A DNA stretch of 64,000 nt from Theristus sp. LFF4_11 (lineage: Eukaryota; Nematoda; Chromadorea; Monhysterida; Xyalidae), in NCBI GenBank assembly GCA_030248135.1, contig JASANC010004997.1, forward strand, positions 1-64,000, in the 5' to 3' direction. Shown here piece by piece: positions 43,801 to 55,280 of this stretch (positions within the stretch are counted from its first letter, which is position 1; the number at the start of each line of letters is the position of its first letter). Both the position numbers and the translations under genes were made by a program. A model generated the notes under the pieces. That model was not told the origin of the DNA and ran no database searches. It saw nothing but the letters and a program-made list of their open reading frames with translations.

Positions 43801-45013
43801 GCTTGATACACAGTCGAACGTAACATTCCAGACCGACTAGCTGATTGGCTGCATTTGAATTCAGTTCGCAACTGCTGATTGGCCGTACCTGGGTAATGGA
43901 TGCAGCGTGTATTGCTTGCTTGCGTGAATTGCTTGCCTTAATCCATTCAACAGCAACCCTGTCCCATTTTTCATTGCAGCTCGATCGCTCGCACTCGTAC
44001 GACTCGTTTCGCAAGAACTCCGACCAACGTGCGGCGTCGACGACGGCGACAGCGACCGCGAACGGAGGCTGCGCTTGCACGTCGAAGTCGCGACACGCCA
44101 GTTCCACGCAGACGGGCGGCGCACGAACGACGAAGGACTCGGGCTACTCGGGCACCACGACGCCGTTGACGCACTCGGTGCTGAGCGCGCAGCAGCCGAC
44201 GCCGCCGAGACCGATCGGGCAACGCGACCAACTGGGCGGCACGCAGCGCGCTGGACGGGACAGCCTGTCGGATTCGCTGCTGAGTAATTGTGGTGAGTGC
44301 GCGATTACGGTGGAACCTTTGCAATCGGTTGGCTCACCGTACCGCTGGATTACTTGTACAGATGAAGCGGCATTTTGAAACCCTGAAAAGCTAAATTTTG
44401 AACATGTCGTGAACATCATTAACACTCAAGTCATGCTGTTCATACCGAACAAGTGTCCAGCGATATCCAAGACGTCTCGACGGAAAAGCATGCCTCATCT
44501 CAAATATTGCGAAATTCAAAAATTCCAGACAGCACCTCCCCGCACGACCCGTCGACGACGGCGGCGGGCGCACAGCCGTCCGGCACGGCGACGCCGCACG
44601 ACGACGCTGCGACGACGGCGATGTACCTCGTCGCACAGCCGCGCACCGGCTCGTTCGTGAACGTCGAGCAACAGTGGCTGCCGCCGCCGCCGTCGGAGCT
44701 GGGCGACGGCCATCCGTTTCTGATGTTCGTCTGCTTGACGCTGCTACTGGAGCACCGCGAGCACATCGTCCGCCAGCAGATGGACTTTAATGAGATCGCG
44801 ATCTACTTTGACAAGCTGGCGCGCAAGCACAATGCTGGTCGTGTGTTACGACGCGCCCGACGACTCTACCGCGATTATTTGAACTCGCACGGCACACTGA
44901 GCAACAACAACAATAATAATAATAATCAGTCGCACTCGCATTCGAACGCTGCTGTGTCGCATTTGGTGATGCCTGCCGCCGGCAGTGGTCAAGCGCCCAG
45001 TTGGCAGCCGTAG
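34879..45013 (+). CDS. TBC1D25: TBC1D25-like Rab GTPase-activating protein, at least 15 exons, first exon unresolved
   Basis: Rab GAP of the TBC1D25/OATL1 type; that family binds Atg8/LC3 and acts on RAB33 in autophagy and endosome traffic. Exons: 34879-34991, 35204-35358, 35784-36056, 36358-36552, 36894-37030, 39263-39439, 39847-40019, 40291-40429, 40689-41001, 41348-41731, 42056-42316, 42624-42865, 43394-43609, 43980-44292, 44529-45013. All phases agree, giving 1191 residues plus the missing start. The N-terminal PB1-like part has FSIDPSLTN and LPMLSDWDLNAAVYAASNP. The TBC domain runs from LDDAEWRTLL through GVAPSLRPVVWRHLLNVYP, the arginine finger IRTDR and the glutamine finger TYCQGMSD to RWLLLELKREF. 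A long Ser/Asp/Gln-rich linker (exons 9-14) follows. The family tail GHPFLMFVCLTLLLEHREHI and RVLRRARRLYRDYL ends it. It is longer than the roughly 690-residue human protein because of the linker. The true start lies upstream; an ATG at 34870 is in frame but sits inside the TTTCAG acceptor. Confidence 0.9.
35519..35688. mobile_element. 170-bp MITE in a TBC1D25 intron
   Basis: The ends CAGTCGAACTTTAAATTATA and TATAATTTCGAGTTCCACTG are inverted repeats, and the inner arms carry GATTGGTTGATGGTCACGTGA and its complement. It lies wholly in the intron 35359-35783. A related right end is at about 39750-39815 in a later intron of the same gene. Confidence 0.78.
37225..37488. mobile_element. TA-flanked MITE, TIR CAGTATGGCCG (copy 2)
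   Basis: The ends are TA-CAGTATGGCCGAATAAAT and AACCGGCCATACCG-TA. It is an inverted-orientation relative of 17918-18182. It lies in the 2.2-kb intron 37031-39262 of the TBC1D25-like gene. I see no other clear element in that intron. Confidence 0.78.
43000..43192. mobile_element. 193-bp PIF/Harbinger-like MITE with TTA duplication
   Basis: The ends AGGCCCGTTCATACTGACGT and ACGTCAGTATGAACGGGCCT are perfect inverted repeats of 20 bp, flanked on both sides by TTA. Three-base TTA/TWA duplications and GGCCCGTT-type ends fit PIF/Harbinger (Tourist-like) MITEs. The interior has many TGACGT words. It lies in the intron 42866-43393 of the TBC1D25-like gene. Confidence 0.85.
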
Positions 45014-45901
45014 ATTGAAGTTTTGTTCTTCGGTTCTTTTGGGAGGCTGGCCTTTTTTGGTGTTTGAAATGTTTGCTTGCATTTGTTTTGTGAAAAATCT
45101 GGATAAATCACTCACTATCATCGTATCGTCTTGTGTTGCATGGTCTCTTCAAGAGTATTCATCACTGTTCATCAGTATTCTCAAATTCGATTTCTATTCC
45201 ACCGATGCGCAGGGTATAGGTGCACTGTTATTCTTTCCTGTTTTTGGATGATTATTGATTGCTTGACGTTTGGCAAATTGATTTTGTTTTATTGTTTTGT
45301 TTTGTTTTTTTATTTTTGCCTTGATTGTAGCGCACGTACTAGTTTTTGTCGCAAAAAATCGCTGTGAATAGCTCTCAGATTAAACAAGTGAACAGTTTCA
45401 ATTATCTTCCATGACAGGGAGGCAGAAATTTATCAGATGGCCATATCATTTTTACCATAGTTGGTGTTTTTAGATAAATACGCCACTTATATACGCCTTC
45501 GTTTTCCGTTTGCATCATTTGTGACAGAATTTTACAAAGTCTGTTTTGTGAAATTTCTATTGCAATCGGGTTTTATTGTAAAAAAGTGTTCGGTTTTTAG
45601 GGCACTGTTTTAACTTGTTTAAGCTTGGTAGATTTTGTGTCTGATATTTCGATTTTTGTGTGCATCTCTATTTTCCTTGAAATCTTGTGGTTCTTATCGG
45701 GTCATCTGTTGTCACGTCATGCGAACAGTGTTTCAGATTCAGTATTACGTTTTCTTGCTTGAATTGAAATCTAATCTTTTCTTGAGTAACAAACCCTTAT
45801 ACTTCTTTCATGACTCTGTTACCAATAGAAACCAAATCTAATTTAACTTTCTCCACTAACCCTGTATCTCACGAAACCCAGATTTGTGCAATTTTTATGG
45901 A

Positions 45902-45907
45902 AATAAA
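45902..45907 (+). terminator. Candidate poly(A) signal of the TBC1D25-like gene
   Basis: AATAAA about 890 nt downstream of the stop at 45013. It is the first canonical hexamer I see on this strand after the stop. Confidence 0.45.
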
Positions 45908-45977
45908 TCTCTATTTTAACATAACCGTACTGTTATAAAAATATGCTCTGGAATGTCTTGATTTTCACGTTCGGAAT

Positions 45978-45983
45978 TTTATT
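45978..45983 (-). terminator. Candidate poly(A) signal of the GRAMD4-like gene
   Basis: AATAAA on the minus strand about 390 nt beyond the stop at 46375. Another occurs at 46128-46133. With the plus-strand signal at 45902, the two convergent genes may have overlapping 3' ends. Confidence 0.4.
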
Positions 45984-46374
45984 GGTACAACATTATTAAC
46001 TCTGTGATTTCCAAACATTCTTGAGCAAAGAATGGATTGATATTTTTTGTGAGTAACTAGTACAAGATTCGGCTGTTGGCAACTGAACAACTCTTTCAGT
46101 ATTCAAATCAGACTGGGCGATTCGCAATTTATTTAAATTTGCATCTCCTTTTTGAATATTTTTATCGAAGTTTGACTTTGAACATTTACATTTCTCGTTG
46201 TATGTACATGAAATGGTACAGTATTTTTGTTGCTTGATCTCTTCACGATTGAAGATGGTGAATATTATCAACTGATAAAGCGCTAAGACGCTCCGATAAC
46301 AAGCGTGGGCCGCGCTGTACATACGTAGAAATTTCGGAATGTGAATTGGTTTTCCGTTGTGCGTTCTCTTTTCC

Positions 46375-49300
46375 TCAGACGACAACTAACGTTATACCGA
46401 CTTGTCTGGCGGTTTCTACCAGTTTTCGACAGAAATCGTCACGTTTCGAAATACCGATGAACGTATGTGGCTGAAAAAGACTTGAGATCATCAAAATTTT
46501 GATGTATCTTGTGGCAGAAATGTAACTACGAAAACTTAATACGGATATTAATTGAAAAGGTATCACGAAATACCTTCGTTCTGCCAACAACGTAAACTTC
46601 CAGTGCACTGCCCGTACCCCATGTGAAGGTGTTGTTGAGCGAGTGAACCTGTGATTCAAACCGGGGCGACCGCTTAACAAGTCCGTATCGATGTAAAATG
46701 GAAAATCAAGCAAACTTTATTGATTGACAGAATATCGCTGAAGTCCATGTAGAGTTGCTCACGGCGCCCGTGCACTTTTTTATGGTACGTGAACTTCATT
46801 GTTCTGCGCAAAGAATAAGATTGATGGAATGAAGACAATTCTAAGGAATTCGTAAAAATGCCAAAGGTGCTTCTATTGAGTTGACAATCAAAAGCTAGAG
46901 AACCTGCAGATACCTAGAGAACAGCTCCAACGTTCCATTCGCCCAACCGAATATCAATGACTTGTCGCGGTTCACAGCGATGCATCGACGGTCTGGAAGT
47001 CAACAAAAATTTGCCGATGAACATGATATGATGAATTTGCTTAAAAAAATCAACACTGGCAACGAACGTACAGAAACACTTCACCATTTGATAACAACAA
47101 AAGAAAAAGTATGAAAATTTACAGAAGACATCTTTCTAACCGGCGATTTTCGCCGGTGTCGTCGGCGATACGGGTGCCGACGTGGAGAGCAGGTGAGTTT
47201 CACTCATCGTCTTTCGCATCGAGTCACGTCGGGTGTTTTGAAGCGGACTTTGAGCTGCTGATTTTGGTGACCTTTCATTACTGTTCAAACTCCCTGGACG
47301 TCCGTTTGCAATCAGCATGAGTGACGTGTTCTGACTCTGTGATTGTCTCAAACGGTCGCCGGAAGAATCCTCCGACGTCGCCATCGGGATATTCGCGTAG
47401 TCGGCGAATAATAGTGATCGTTCACTGAACTCTCTCAACGCCTGCATTCCTTCCAACACCGAATGCTTGGTGACGCTCGCCTTCTGGTAGTTTGCGGTCC
47501 GGTTCAGTCGAGTTTGGTGGTACGGGTTCGAGTCCACTGGTAGTTCGTTCAAGAACATCCAGACGACGTCCAGTTTAGCGCGTAGTTTCGGAAAGCGGAT
47601 GAACAGATATGTGAGGATGAAGAGGCGAACGGAAAGCGCGAGCCCTGCATGGGTTTATCAATATGGGAATTTGGCAGAAAATTGATCGCCAAAAAGACTT
47701 ACCAGTCATTGCACTCTTAACTCACCAACTAGCACCAGAAAACTGGAAGCGGACAAGAAAATGGATAACAGAAATAGGACAGCGACAAACGCGAAAAACG
47801 TGCCGGTTATGCGCGGACGGCGCCACATTAGTAAACTGCAAAAACTACTGAATTTTTAGGTGTTCAAAAACAGTCCAATCAACTTGTAACAGAATAGTTG
47901 TAATTCGAATACAAATTGACAGTCAAAAAATCTCAAAATAGTTCAACTGCACCTAACCTCTGCACCTTCTCTAGCAAGTCTGCAATAATCTCCAGCACTG
48001 TTTGACCGTATCTCGACATTTCCATCAACATCGTAGCCCCTGTCCAGTCAATCTTCAGCGGCTCCATTTTTCGTCGCGGCAACAAACTGATGCCAAGTGA
48101 AATTTTCCTGCACAAAAAAATTGTGCGCTTCATTATATACTTGGTACTTTCAAAGTTCACCAGTTCAAAATCACAGGTAAATAGCTCACTTGTGTGCGTG
48201 CAGATAGTTGATACACAATTGAGCACATAGCAGGAATAGAAAGAGCGACAGAAGATAACCGTGCCATGTGCAGTAAACGAACATCTGAAGGAACACAAGA
48301 AACGGAAAATGTTCGGTAAATGTGTTTGTTTTTAATTAGTAAAAGCGAACGTACAAAAGCCATCGCGACCGTCATCAGAGGCATCTTCCACAAAAGAACA
48401 TCCCAGAATGCCAACGCCGCTTCCATGTACGGATTACCTTCGGACACTGCAATTGACAGTTGAGGAATCCGTTTGAGAATCCATTTAACTGAACAAATGC
48501 TAAATCAAAAGATAAGAAATCCAATGTGACAAACAGATGCATATTGGAACTTACGACAACGGTTTGCGTGACATCGGAGTCTGAAATTCAATATTACGAA
48601 CGCGTTTTCACGTTCTTGTCGGTGAATAATAAAAAAGAGTCTGGAGATGTTAAAATTTCAAAAAAAATTCAAAACACCTACTCCTTAATATTGAGCGGTT
48701 TCACGGTGATCGCGACTGCTGCGTGCACGTCACTCGGCTCAGCCAGTGCTTCTCTAATATCAGCGAGAAATCGTTTGCAAATCTGTACGATACGTTCGCG
48801 TCTGGTTTTCGGCGTCTCTCTTCGATGCAGAAACACGTTGAAGCCAACGGTCGCTTGCTGCTGGCGGTTTCTGGACGTCGATGGCGTGGCGACCGTGACT
48901 GGTTGGTCACTTGAAGTGCCACTAGAAGATGGCTGCAGATCGGTTGCGTCGCTCAGCTGACGAGATGCCGAGTTCAATAAGGTGACAGATTCTAGCTTCG
49001 GTTCGCTGAAAATCGGAATTCATTACATTGTTGGAAAAATCATTGATTTTTTTGTTGAAAATTTGTTAATAAAAAGCCTACAGCTCACCTAGCCCGCCGT
49101 GCGATCACCCGTGGGCGTTCTTCTTCAGCGGCATCGACAGCATCCTTCTCGCTCTGGTCGCCGTCTTCTTCCAGTTCCTCGACATCGGCGTCAACTAACG
49201 CTTGCACTGAAGTGAACAGTAATGAGAAGAGACCATTGATTCGAACGTGTCAACCCGAAATAACGTCATATGCGCTTTCCACGTTCCGCCCGGACCTTCA

Positions 49301-49598
49301 GTTTGGCCGATCCCTTGACGTAAGAAATACGTGAAGTTATCGACCAAACTGAAATTCAGCCACTTGTGCATGGCGTACTGGCCCTTTTAAAACAAATATG
49401 ACGTCATCCGGTCAGACACGTTTGAATAGCTGTACAATATATGCATACCTGCAACTCTTTTTGAATAACTGAAAAAAAACCTTTAAAAATGAAAACGATA
49501 AACGAACCAAGTTCAAAGTTCTTCTGCAGCAACGACCGCAGTCGCACATTACCGTCCGCTGTGTTTCCTTCGTTCGCAGCAATCGGCATCATTTTCAT
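46375..49598 (-). CDS. GRAMD4: GRAMD4-like membrane protein with GRAM domain, 14 exons, 662 aa
   Basis: Resembles GRAMD4 (death-inducing protein), a GRAM-domain membrane protein of ER/mitochondria. Exons on the minus strand: 49598-49497, 49383-49296, 49206-49089, 49005-48682, 48580-48555 (26 nt), 48488-48355, 48284-48190, 48107-47958, 47835-47726, 47644-47141, 46992-46914, 46803-46716, 46648-46574, 46470-46375. All phases agree. Family landmarks in order: KWILKRIPQLSIAVSEGNP; the hydrophobic segment CTWHGYLLSLFLFLLCAQL; an amphipathic helix ending EIIADLLEKVQ; LLMWRRPRITGTFFAFVAVL; FIRFPKLRAKLD followed by ELPVDSNP; a Ser-rich linker; then a GRAM domain from RRCIAVNRDKSLIFGW through MDFSDILSINK and TWGTGSAL to HTFIGISKRDDFCRKLVETA. 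The first two exon boundaries and the start at 49598 are tentative; an acceptor-like TTCAG at about 49612 could mean a further upstream exon or a trans-splice site. The human protein is about 580 residues. Confidence 0.87.
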
Positions 49599-50320
49599 AA
49601 AAATTCTTCTTCTGAATTTGAATTTTTTCCCAACGTTTCAAGAGTTTTAACAGAATAAGACAGATCTTTTTTAACGCACTGAACGGAGGTAGTTCTATTA
49701 TTTTCAAGTGGTGGCTTTGTGGCAAACAGACACGTGTAAGTGTTCAAGGCAGATAGACTATTGGTAAACCCCAAGTGGTAAAAAAGGCAAAATGGCAACT
49801 TGAAACAAACTGCGAAAAAACAAACAAAACACACGCAGAGTAACAGCGGAAAATGTAAAATTAAAAAAAGCATCATACTGATTTCTTGTCTCTTGATTGC
49901 ACAAAACAAAAATGTCTTATTCACAGTACAATTTATTACCGCACTTCAACATACACAAAACAAGTTTGGTTTGACAAAAACGCTGCTAAAGGCACACAGA
50001 ACAACCACCCGTGCGCCGAAAATCAACATTTATGACCAGGCCTGGTGGTGAATTGTGATCGAACAATCGTGTATGGACGTACGACGGAGATACCAGTTTA
50101 TATCTGACAAACAAACTGCAATGCCCACAGACTTCACGTGCATGGTGTTCGGTGAAAATCGGCTAAAAACTCACAACGTTACTTTTTAAAAAGAACAAAA
50201 CAGCAATGTCTGCAAAAGCTCAGGTGAAAACAGTCTTCTTAAATACCACATAACATTCTTTTAATATTTGACGACCTTCCAAACATGTTGAACTAACAGC
50301 ACTTCAAATTTCATGAACTA
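49599..50320. other. Intergenic, nothing recognised
   Basis: AT-rich sequence upstream of the GRAMD4-like gene. I see no coding exon and no bounded repeat. It should hold that gene's promoter. Confidence 0.35.
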
Positions 50321-53078
50321 TTAACACCGTTTGCAAATAAGAGTGGGGGGGTCTAGCGCTACATGGGAAAGTTTTCAAACCAAGGGTGCAGGGACATTCT
50401 ACTAATCAAGGCGCTTCAGGTTTACCCCCTGAGTACCCCCTGATTATGCCTATAAAGGTCGTTTTTAGGGTGCGGAAGTTGAAAAACCCTCGATTTTTTT
50501 GCGATTTTTCGCAAAGTGTACCTTTTTAGCCCTACCGTATCTCGTAGTTGCACAGTTTCTGGAACCTCACACAGTATTCACGTGAAAGATCTTGCGGAGT
50601 TCTTTAAGGCCCTGTATCAATGAGCCCTTGCAAGGGGGTCCCTGAGGCGCTACGACGCTAGTTAAAATTACTTTTTTTTAAAAATTACGCTATTTTTTTG
50701 AAACATTTTTTTGAGCTCATAAACACAATTTTTCGATTTTCATTTTTGGTTCTACAGGGGGGTTTTCGGGGTCGCTGAATTCGAATCTGATCTTAGATTT
50801 TTGCCCCGGGCATTTTTTTGCCTTAAAATTGGGCAAAAACACATTTTTTTGCGTTTTCCAGTGTTTTTTGGTTTTAATTTTTAATTTTAAGTGCGGATTT
50901 TTTTAACAAAGCTGTTTTACAACAGCCTTACAACCGCTGTATTGAAATCAGTTTTGATATTTTGCAACTGACCATTTGCCCACCCAAAAAATGGGTAAAA
51001 AGTTGATTTTTTTTGCTTTTTGCACACGTTTTCGTTTCACAGTGAAAAAATCAAATTAGAAACAACTTGTAATTTTAATTTTTAGTTCTACATCAAGGGT
51101 TTCGGGGTCGCTGAATTCGAATCTGACCTTAGATTTTTGTCCCGGGCTTTTTTTTGCTCTAAAAGTTGGGCAAAAACACATTTTTATGCGTTTTCCAGTG
51201 GTTTTTTGTTTTAATTTTTAATTTTAAATGCGGATTTTTTTTAACAAAGCTGTTTTATAACAGCCATACAACCGCTGTATCTGAATCTGTTTTGATATTT
51301 TGCAACTGACCACTTGTCCACTTAAAAAATGGGTAAAAAGTTGATTTTTTTGCTTTTTGCACACGTTTTCGTTTCACAATAAAAAAATCAAGTTAGAAAC
51401 AACTTGTAATTTTAATTTTTAGTTCTCCAGGGGGGTTTTCAAGATTGCTGAATTCGAATCTGACCTTAGAATTCTGCCCCGGGCATTTTTATTGCTCTAA
51501 AAATAGGGCAAAAACACATTTTTTATGCGTTTTCCAGTGGTTTTTTGTTTTAATTTTTAGTTTTAAATGTAGAGTTGTTTAAAAAACAGTTTCATAACAG
51601 CCTTACAACCGCTGTATCTGAATCAGTTTTGATATTTTGCAACTGACCACTTGCCCACCCAAAAAATTGGTAAAAAGTTGGGTTTTTTTTGCTTTTTGCA
51701 CACTATTTCGTTTCACAGTAAAAAAATCAGTTTAGAAACAATTTGTATTTTTAATTTTTAGTTCTACAGAGGGGTTTTCGGAGTTGCTGAATTTAAATCA
51801 GACCTTAGATTTTTGCCCCGAGCATTTTTTTAATCTAAAAATTGGGCAGAACCACTGGAAAACGCGTAAAAATGTGTTTTTTCCCATTTTTAGAGCAATA
51901 AAAATGCCCGGGGCAAAAATCTAAGGTCAGATTCAAATTCAGCAATCTTGAAAACCTTCCTGGAAAACTAAAAATTAAAATTACAAGTTGTTTCTAACTT
52001 GATTTTTCATTGTGAAACGAAAACGTGTGCAAAAAGCAAAAAAATCAACTTTTTACCCATTTTTTAAGTGGACAAGTGGTCAGTTGCAAAATATCAAAAC
52101 AGATTCAGATACAGCGGTTGTATGGCTGTTATAAAACAGCTTTGTTAAAAAAATCCGCATTTAAAATTAAAAATTAAAACAAAAAAACCACTGGAAAACG
52201 CATAAAAATGTGTTTTTGCCCAACTTGTAGAGCAAAAAAAGGCCCGGGACAAAAATCTAAGGTCAGATTCGAATTCAGCGACCCCGAAACCCTTCATGTA
52301 GAATTAAAAATTAAAATTACAAGTTGTTTCTAACTTGATTTTTTCACTGTGAAACGAAAACGTGTGCAAAAAGCAAAAAAAATCAACTTTTTACCCATTT
52401 TTTGGGTGGGCAAATGGTCAGTTGCAAAATATCAAAACTGATTTCAATACAGCGGTTGTAAGGCTGTTGTAAAACAGCTTTGTTAAAAAATCCGCACTTA
52501 AAATTAAAAATTAAAACCAAAAAACACTGGAAAACGCAAAAAAATGTGTTTTTGCCCAATTTTAAGGCAAAAAATGCCCGGGGCAAAAATCTAAGATCAG
52601 ATTCGAATTCAGCGACCCCGAAAACCCCCCTGTAGAACCAAAAATGAAAATCGAAAAATTGTGTTTATGAGCTCAAAAAAATGTTTCAAAAAAATAGCGT
52701 AATTTTAAAAAAAAGTAATTTTAACTAGCGTCGTAGCGCCTCAGGGACCCCCCTTGCAAGGGCTCATTAATACAGGGCCTTAAAGAACTCCGCAAGATCT
52801 TTCACGTGAATACTGTGTGAGGTTCCAGAAACTGTGCAACTACGAGATACGGTAGGGCTAAAAAGGTACACTTTGCGAAAAATCGCAAAAAATCGAGGGT
52901 TTTTCAACTTCCGCACCCTAAAAACGACCTTTATAGGCATAATCAGGGGGTACTCAGGGGGTAAACCTGAAGCGCCTTGATTAGTAGAATGTCCCTGCAC
53001 CCTTGGTTTAAAAACTTTTCCATGTATCACGGAATGTTCCTAGGGCCCCCCCCCACTCTTATTTGCAAACGGTGTTAA
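50321..53078. mobile_element. 2.76-kb fold-back element bounded by TTAA
   Basis: Left arm 50321-51545 and right arm 51852-53078 are inverted copies of about 1.22 kb, with a spacer of about 306 bp. The outer ends read TTAACACCGTTTGCAAAT and its complement. TTAA stands at both edges, flanked by TA, fitting a TTAA target (piggyBac- or Kolobok-like) or a TA target. Inside each arm, units of about 335-345 bp repeat, each with GCTGAATTCGAATCTGA and TGCAACTGACCA. The spacer is one more such unit. No protein-coding frame is convincing. The transcript would fold into a very long hairpin. Confidence 0.87.
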
Positions 53079-54094
53079 TACTTTACCTACTTCATTGAAG
53101 CACTTAATTTCAGAAAAAACAAACATTCGAAAGCAGTGTTAAAATTCAATATTGTGAAGGTGGACTGTGGTGCCTTTCGTAAATCATCACATTTGCCGCA
53201 ATATTTTCAGTTTCAATTCTGACATTTGCCATGAGGGTTCTCTCGTGTAAAGCGGTTTCATTTATCACTCTTCAAACATCCAGAAAGACTGATTCTCATG
53301 GGAATAGAACCAACAACAAACCAATGGCAACATTATGGAGGGGTCTTCTTGATTAAACACTGAATGACGGTTCAAAAATGATGAGTGGTTTCTCATAAAC
53401 ACAATAATGACAAAAAACGCTATCAGTAAACACAATATTCAAGAGATAAAAAATATTGAAAAGCAAAAACAGAAGATAACGATTTGACTTTCAGTCACAA
53501 TAATGTGTTTGTGTTGTGTGTTTCAGTGAAAAAACATTTGCAGAAAGCTGAAACAGCTGTTTTTGGTTAACATGGCACAAAGGGGGAAACTTTCGAAATA
53601 AATGCAGTAATAAAGAAGTGTACTAAATCACCGATAAGATTTTCTTTTCTCTACTGCAAACAATAGACTAAAAACGGCAATATGGTTTAATGCCACGCTA
53701 AAAAATAATTGGTAAAATCAATCAACTTTGGTGAAACATAATCAACAACATACTGACATAACAACGGGAGTTTGAATGTCAAATCGTGGGACGCGCGGCA
53801 GCGCAGTCCCACAATATTATTTCAGAAATCTCATTGCGAATATTTTGAAATTTCAATCGACCATAACATTCATGATAAATGACTAAACCAAGAAATGCTA
53901 TTTGCTGTGCTAAGGTGGCCCGATACCCTATCCATCCAAACCAAAAAATTAAACATCGGTTGCTTCTGTGATTTTACAGAACAAAAAAAACCGAAAAAAA
54001 ATTCAGGTTGTTGTTGTCGTTGTTGTCGTTGTTGTTGTTGTCGACCGTTTCGGTGTCCACAAAAAATCTAAAGTTGTGTTCAAATTCGAATTCC
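53079..54094. other. Intergenic with a GTT/GTC microsatellite
   Basis: No gene seen. A (GTT/GTC)n microsatellite covers about 54007-54040. The rest is AT-rich and unremarkable. Confidence 0.4.
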
Positions 54095-55250
54095 AAATTG
54101 TACGGTATCCTATGTAATCGACCATGCTGCGTCTGATAGGCTAGGTGCCGAATTGTGAAAAAAACTGTTTTTACCCGTGCCGGGTATAAAAAAAGTGCCC
54201 GTTAAGGGGTTTCCTGGTAAAAATCGTTGTTCTAATTTCATATTCCACGGTATTCATGTAATCGACCATGCTGCGTCTGATAGGCTGAGTGCTGAATTGT
54301 GAAACATTGTTTTTTACCTGTGCCGGGGTTGAAAAGGGTACTGTTTTTTACCCGTGCCTGGTATAAAAAGAGTCCCCGGAAGGGTTTCCTCCTAAAAACG
54401 TTGTTCTGATTACAAATGCAACGGAAACCATTGTAGTCGACAATGCTGCGTCTGATAGGCTATAGTTTAGGTGCCAAATAGCAAAAAGCTAATATTAACC
54501 CGTGCCTAGGTTGAAAAGGGTCCCCGTAAAAGGTTTCCTCCTAAAAAACGTTGTTCTGATTTTAAATTCCACAGTATCCATGTAATCGATTATGCTGCGT
54601 CTGATAGGCTATAGTTTAGGTGCCAAATAGCGAAAAACTGATATTAACCCGTGCCTGGGTTGAAAAGAGTCCCCGTAAAGGGTTTCCTCCTAAAAAACGT
54701 TGTTCTGATTTCAAATTCCACGGTATCCATGTAATCGACTATGCTGCGTCTGATAGGCTAAGTGCCGAATTGTGAAACATTGTTTTTTACCTGTGTCGGG
54801 GTTGAAAAGGGTACTGTTTTTACCCGTACCTGGTATAAAAAGGGTCCCCGGAAGGGTTTCCTCCTAAAAAACGTTGTTCTGATTTTAAATTCCACGGTAT
54901 CTATGTAATCGACTATGCTGCGTCTGACAGGCTATAGTTTAGGTGCCAAATAACAAAAAGCGGATATTAACCCGTGCCTGGGTTGACAAGGGTCCCCGTG
55001 AAGGGTTTCCTCCTAAAAAACGTTGTTCTGATTACAAATGCAACGGAAACCATTGTAGTCAACTGTGCTGCGTCTGATAGGCTATAGTTTAGGTGCAAAA
55101 TAGCGAAAAACTAGCGAAAAACTGATATTAACCCGTGCTTGGGTTGAAAAGGGTCTACGGAAGGGTTTGCTCCTAAAAATCCTTGCTCTGAGTACAAATG
55201 CAACAGAAACCATTGCAGTCGACTATGCTGCGTCTGATAGGCTAAAACCC
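54095..55250. repeat. Tandem array, eight units of about 140-180 bp
   Basis: The phrase ATGCTGCGTCTGATAGGCTA, or a close variant, occurs eight times (about 54125, 54268, 54443, 54592, 54742, 54918, 55068, 55225). It is interleaved with CCCGTGCC...GGTTGAAAAGGGT and GGGTTTCCTCCTAAAAA. Unit length varies because some units carry an extra half-unit. It looks like a local satellite with diverged copies. No frame is kept across units, so it is not a protein repeat. Confidence 0.82.
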
Positions 55251-55280
55251 TATAAACTCTTTGAGATATAAAAGAAAAAG

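Noticed and set aside
44453..44528. Earlier start of the last TBC1D25 exon at 44452
   Set aside because: An upstream AAG acceptor keeps phase, but TTCCAG at 44523-44528 is a much better acceptor and also keeps phase.
50321..53078. Assembly artefact explaining the fold-back
   Set aside because: The arms are similar but not identical, the loop is a distinct extra unit, and TTAA edges with TA flanks fit an insertion; an artefact would give perfect arms. Long reads would still be wise.
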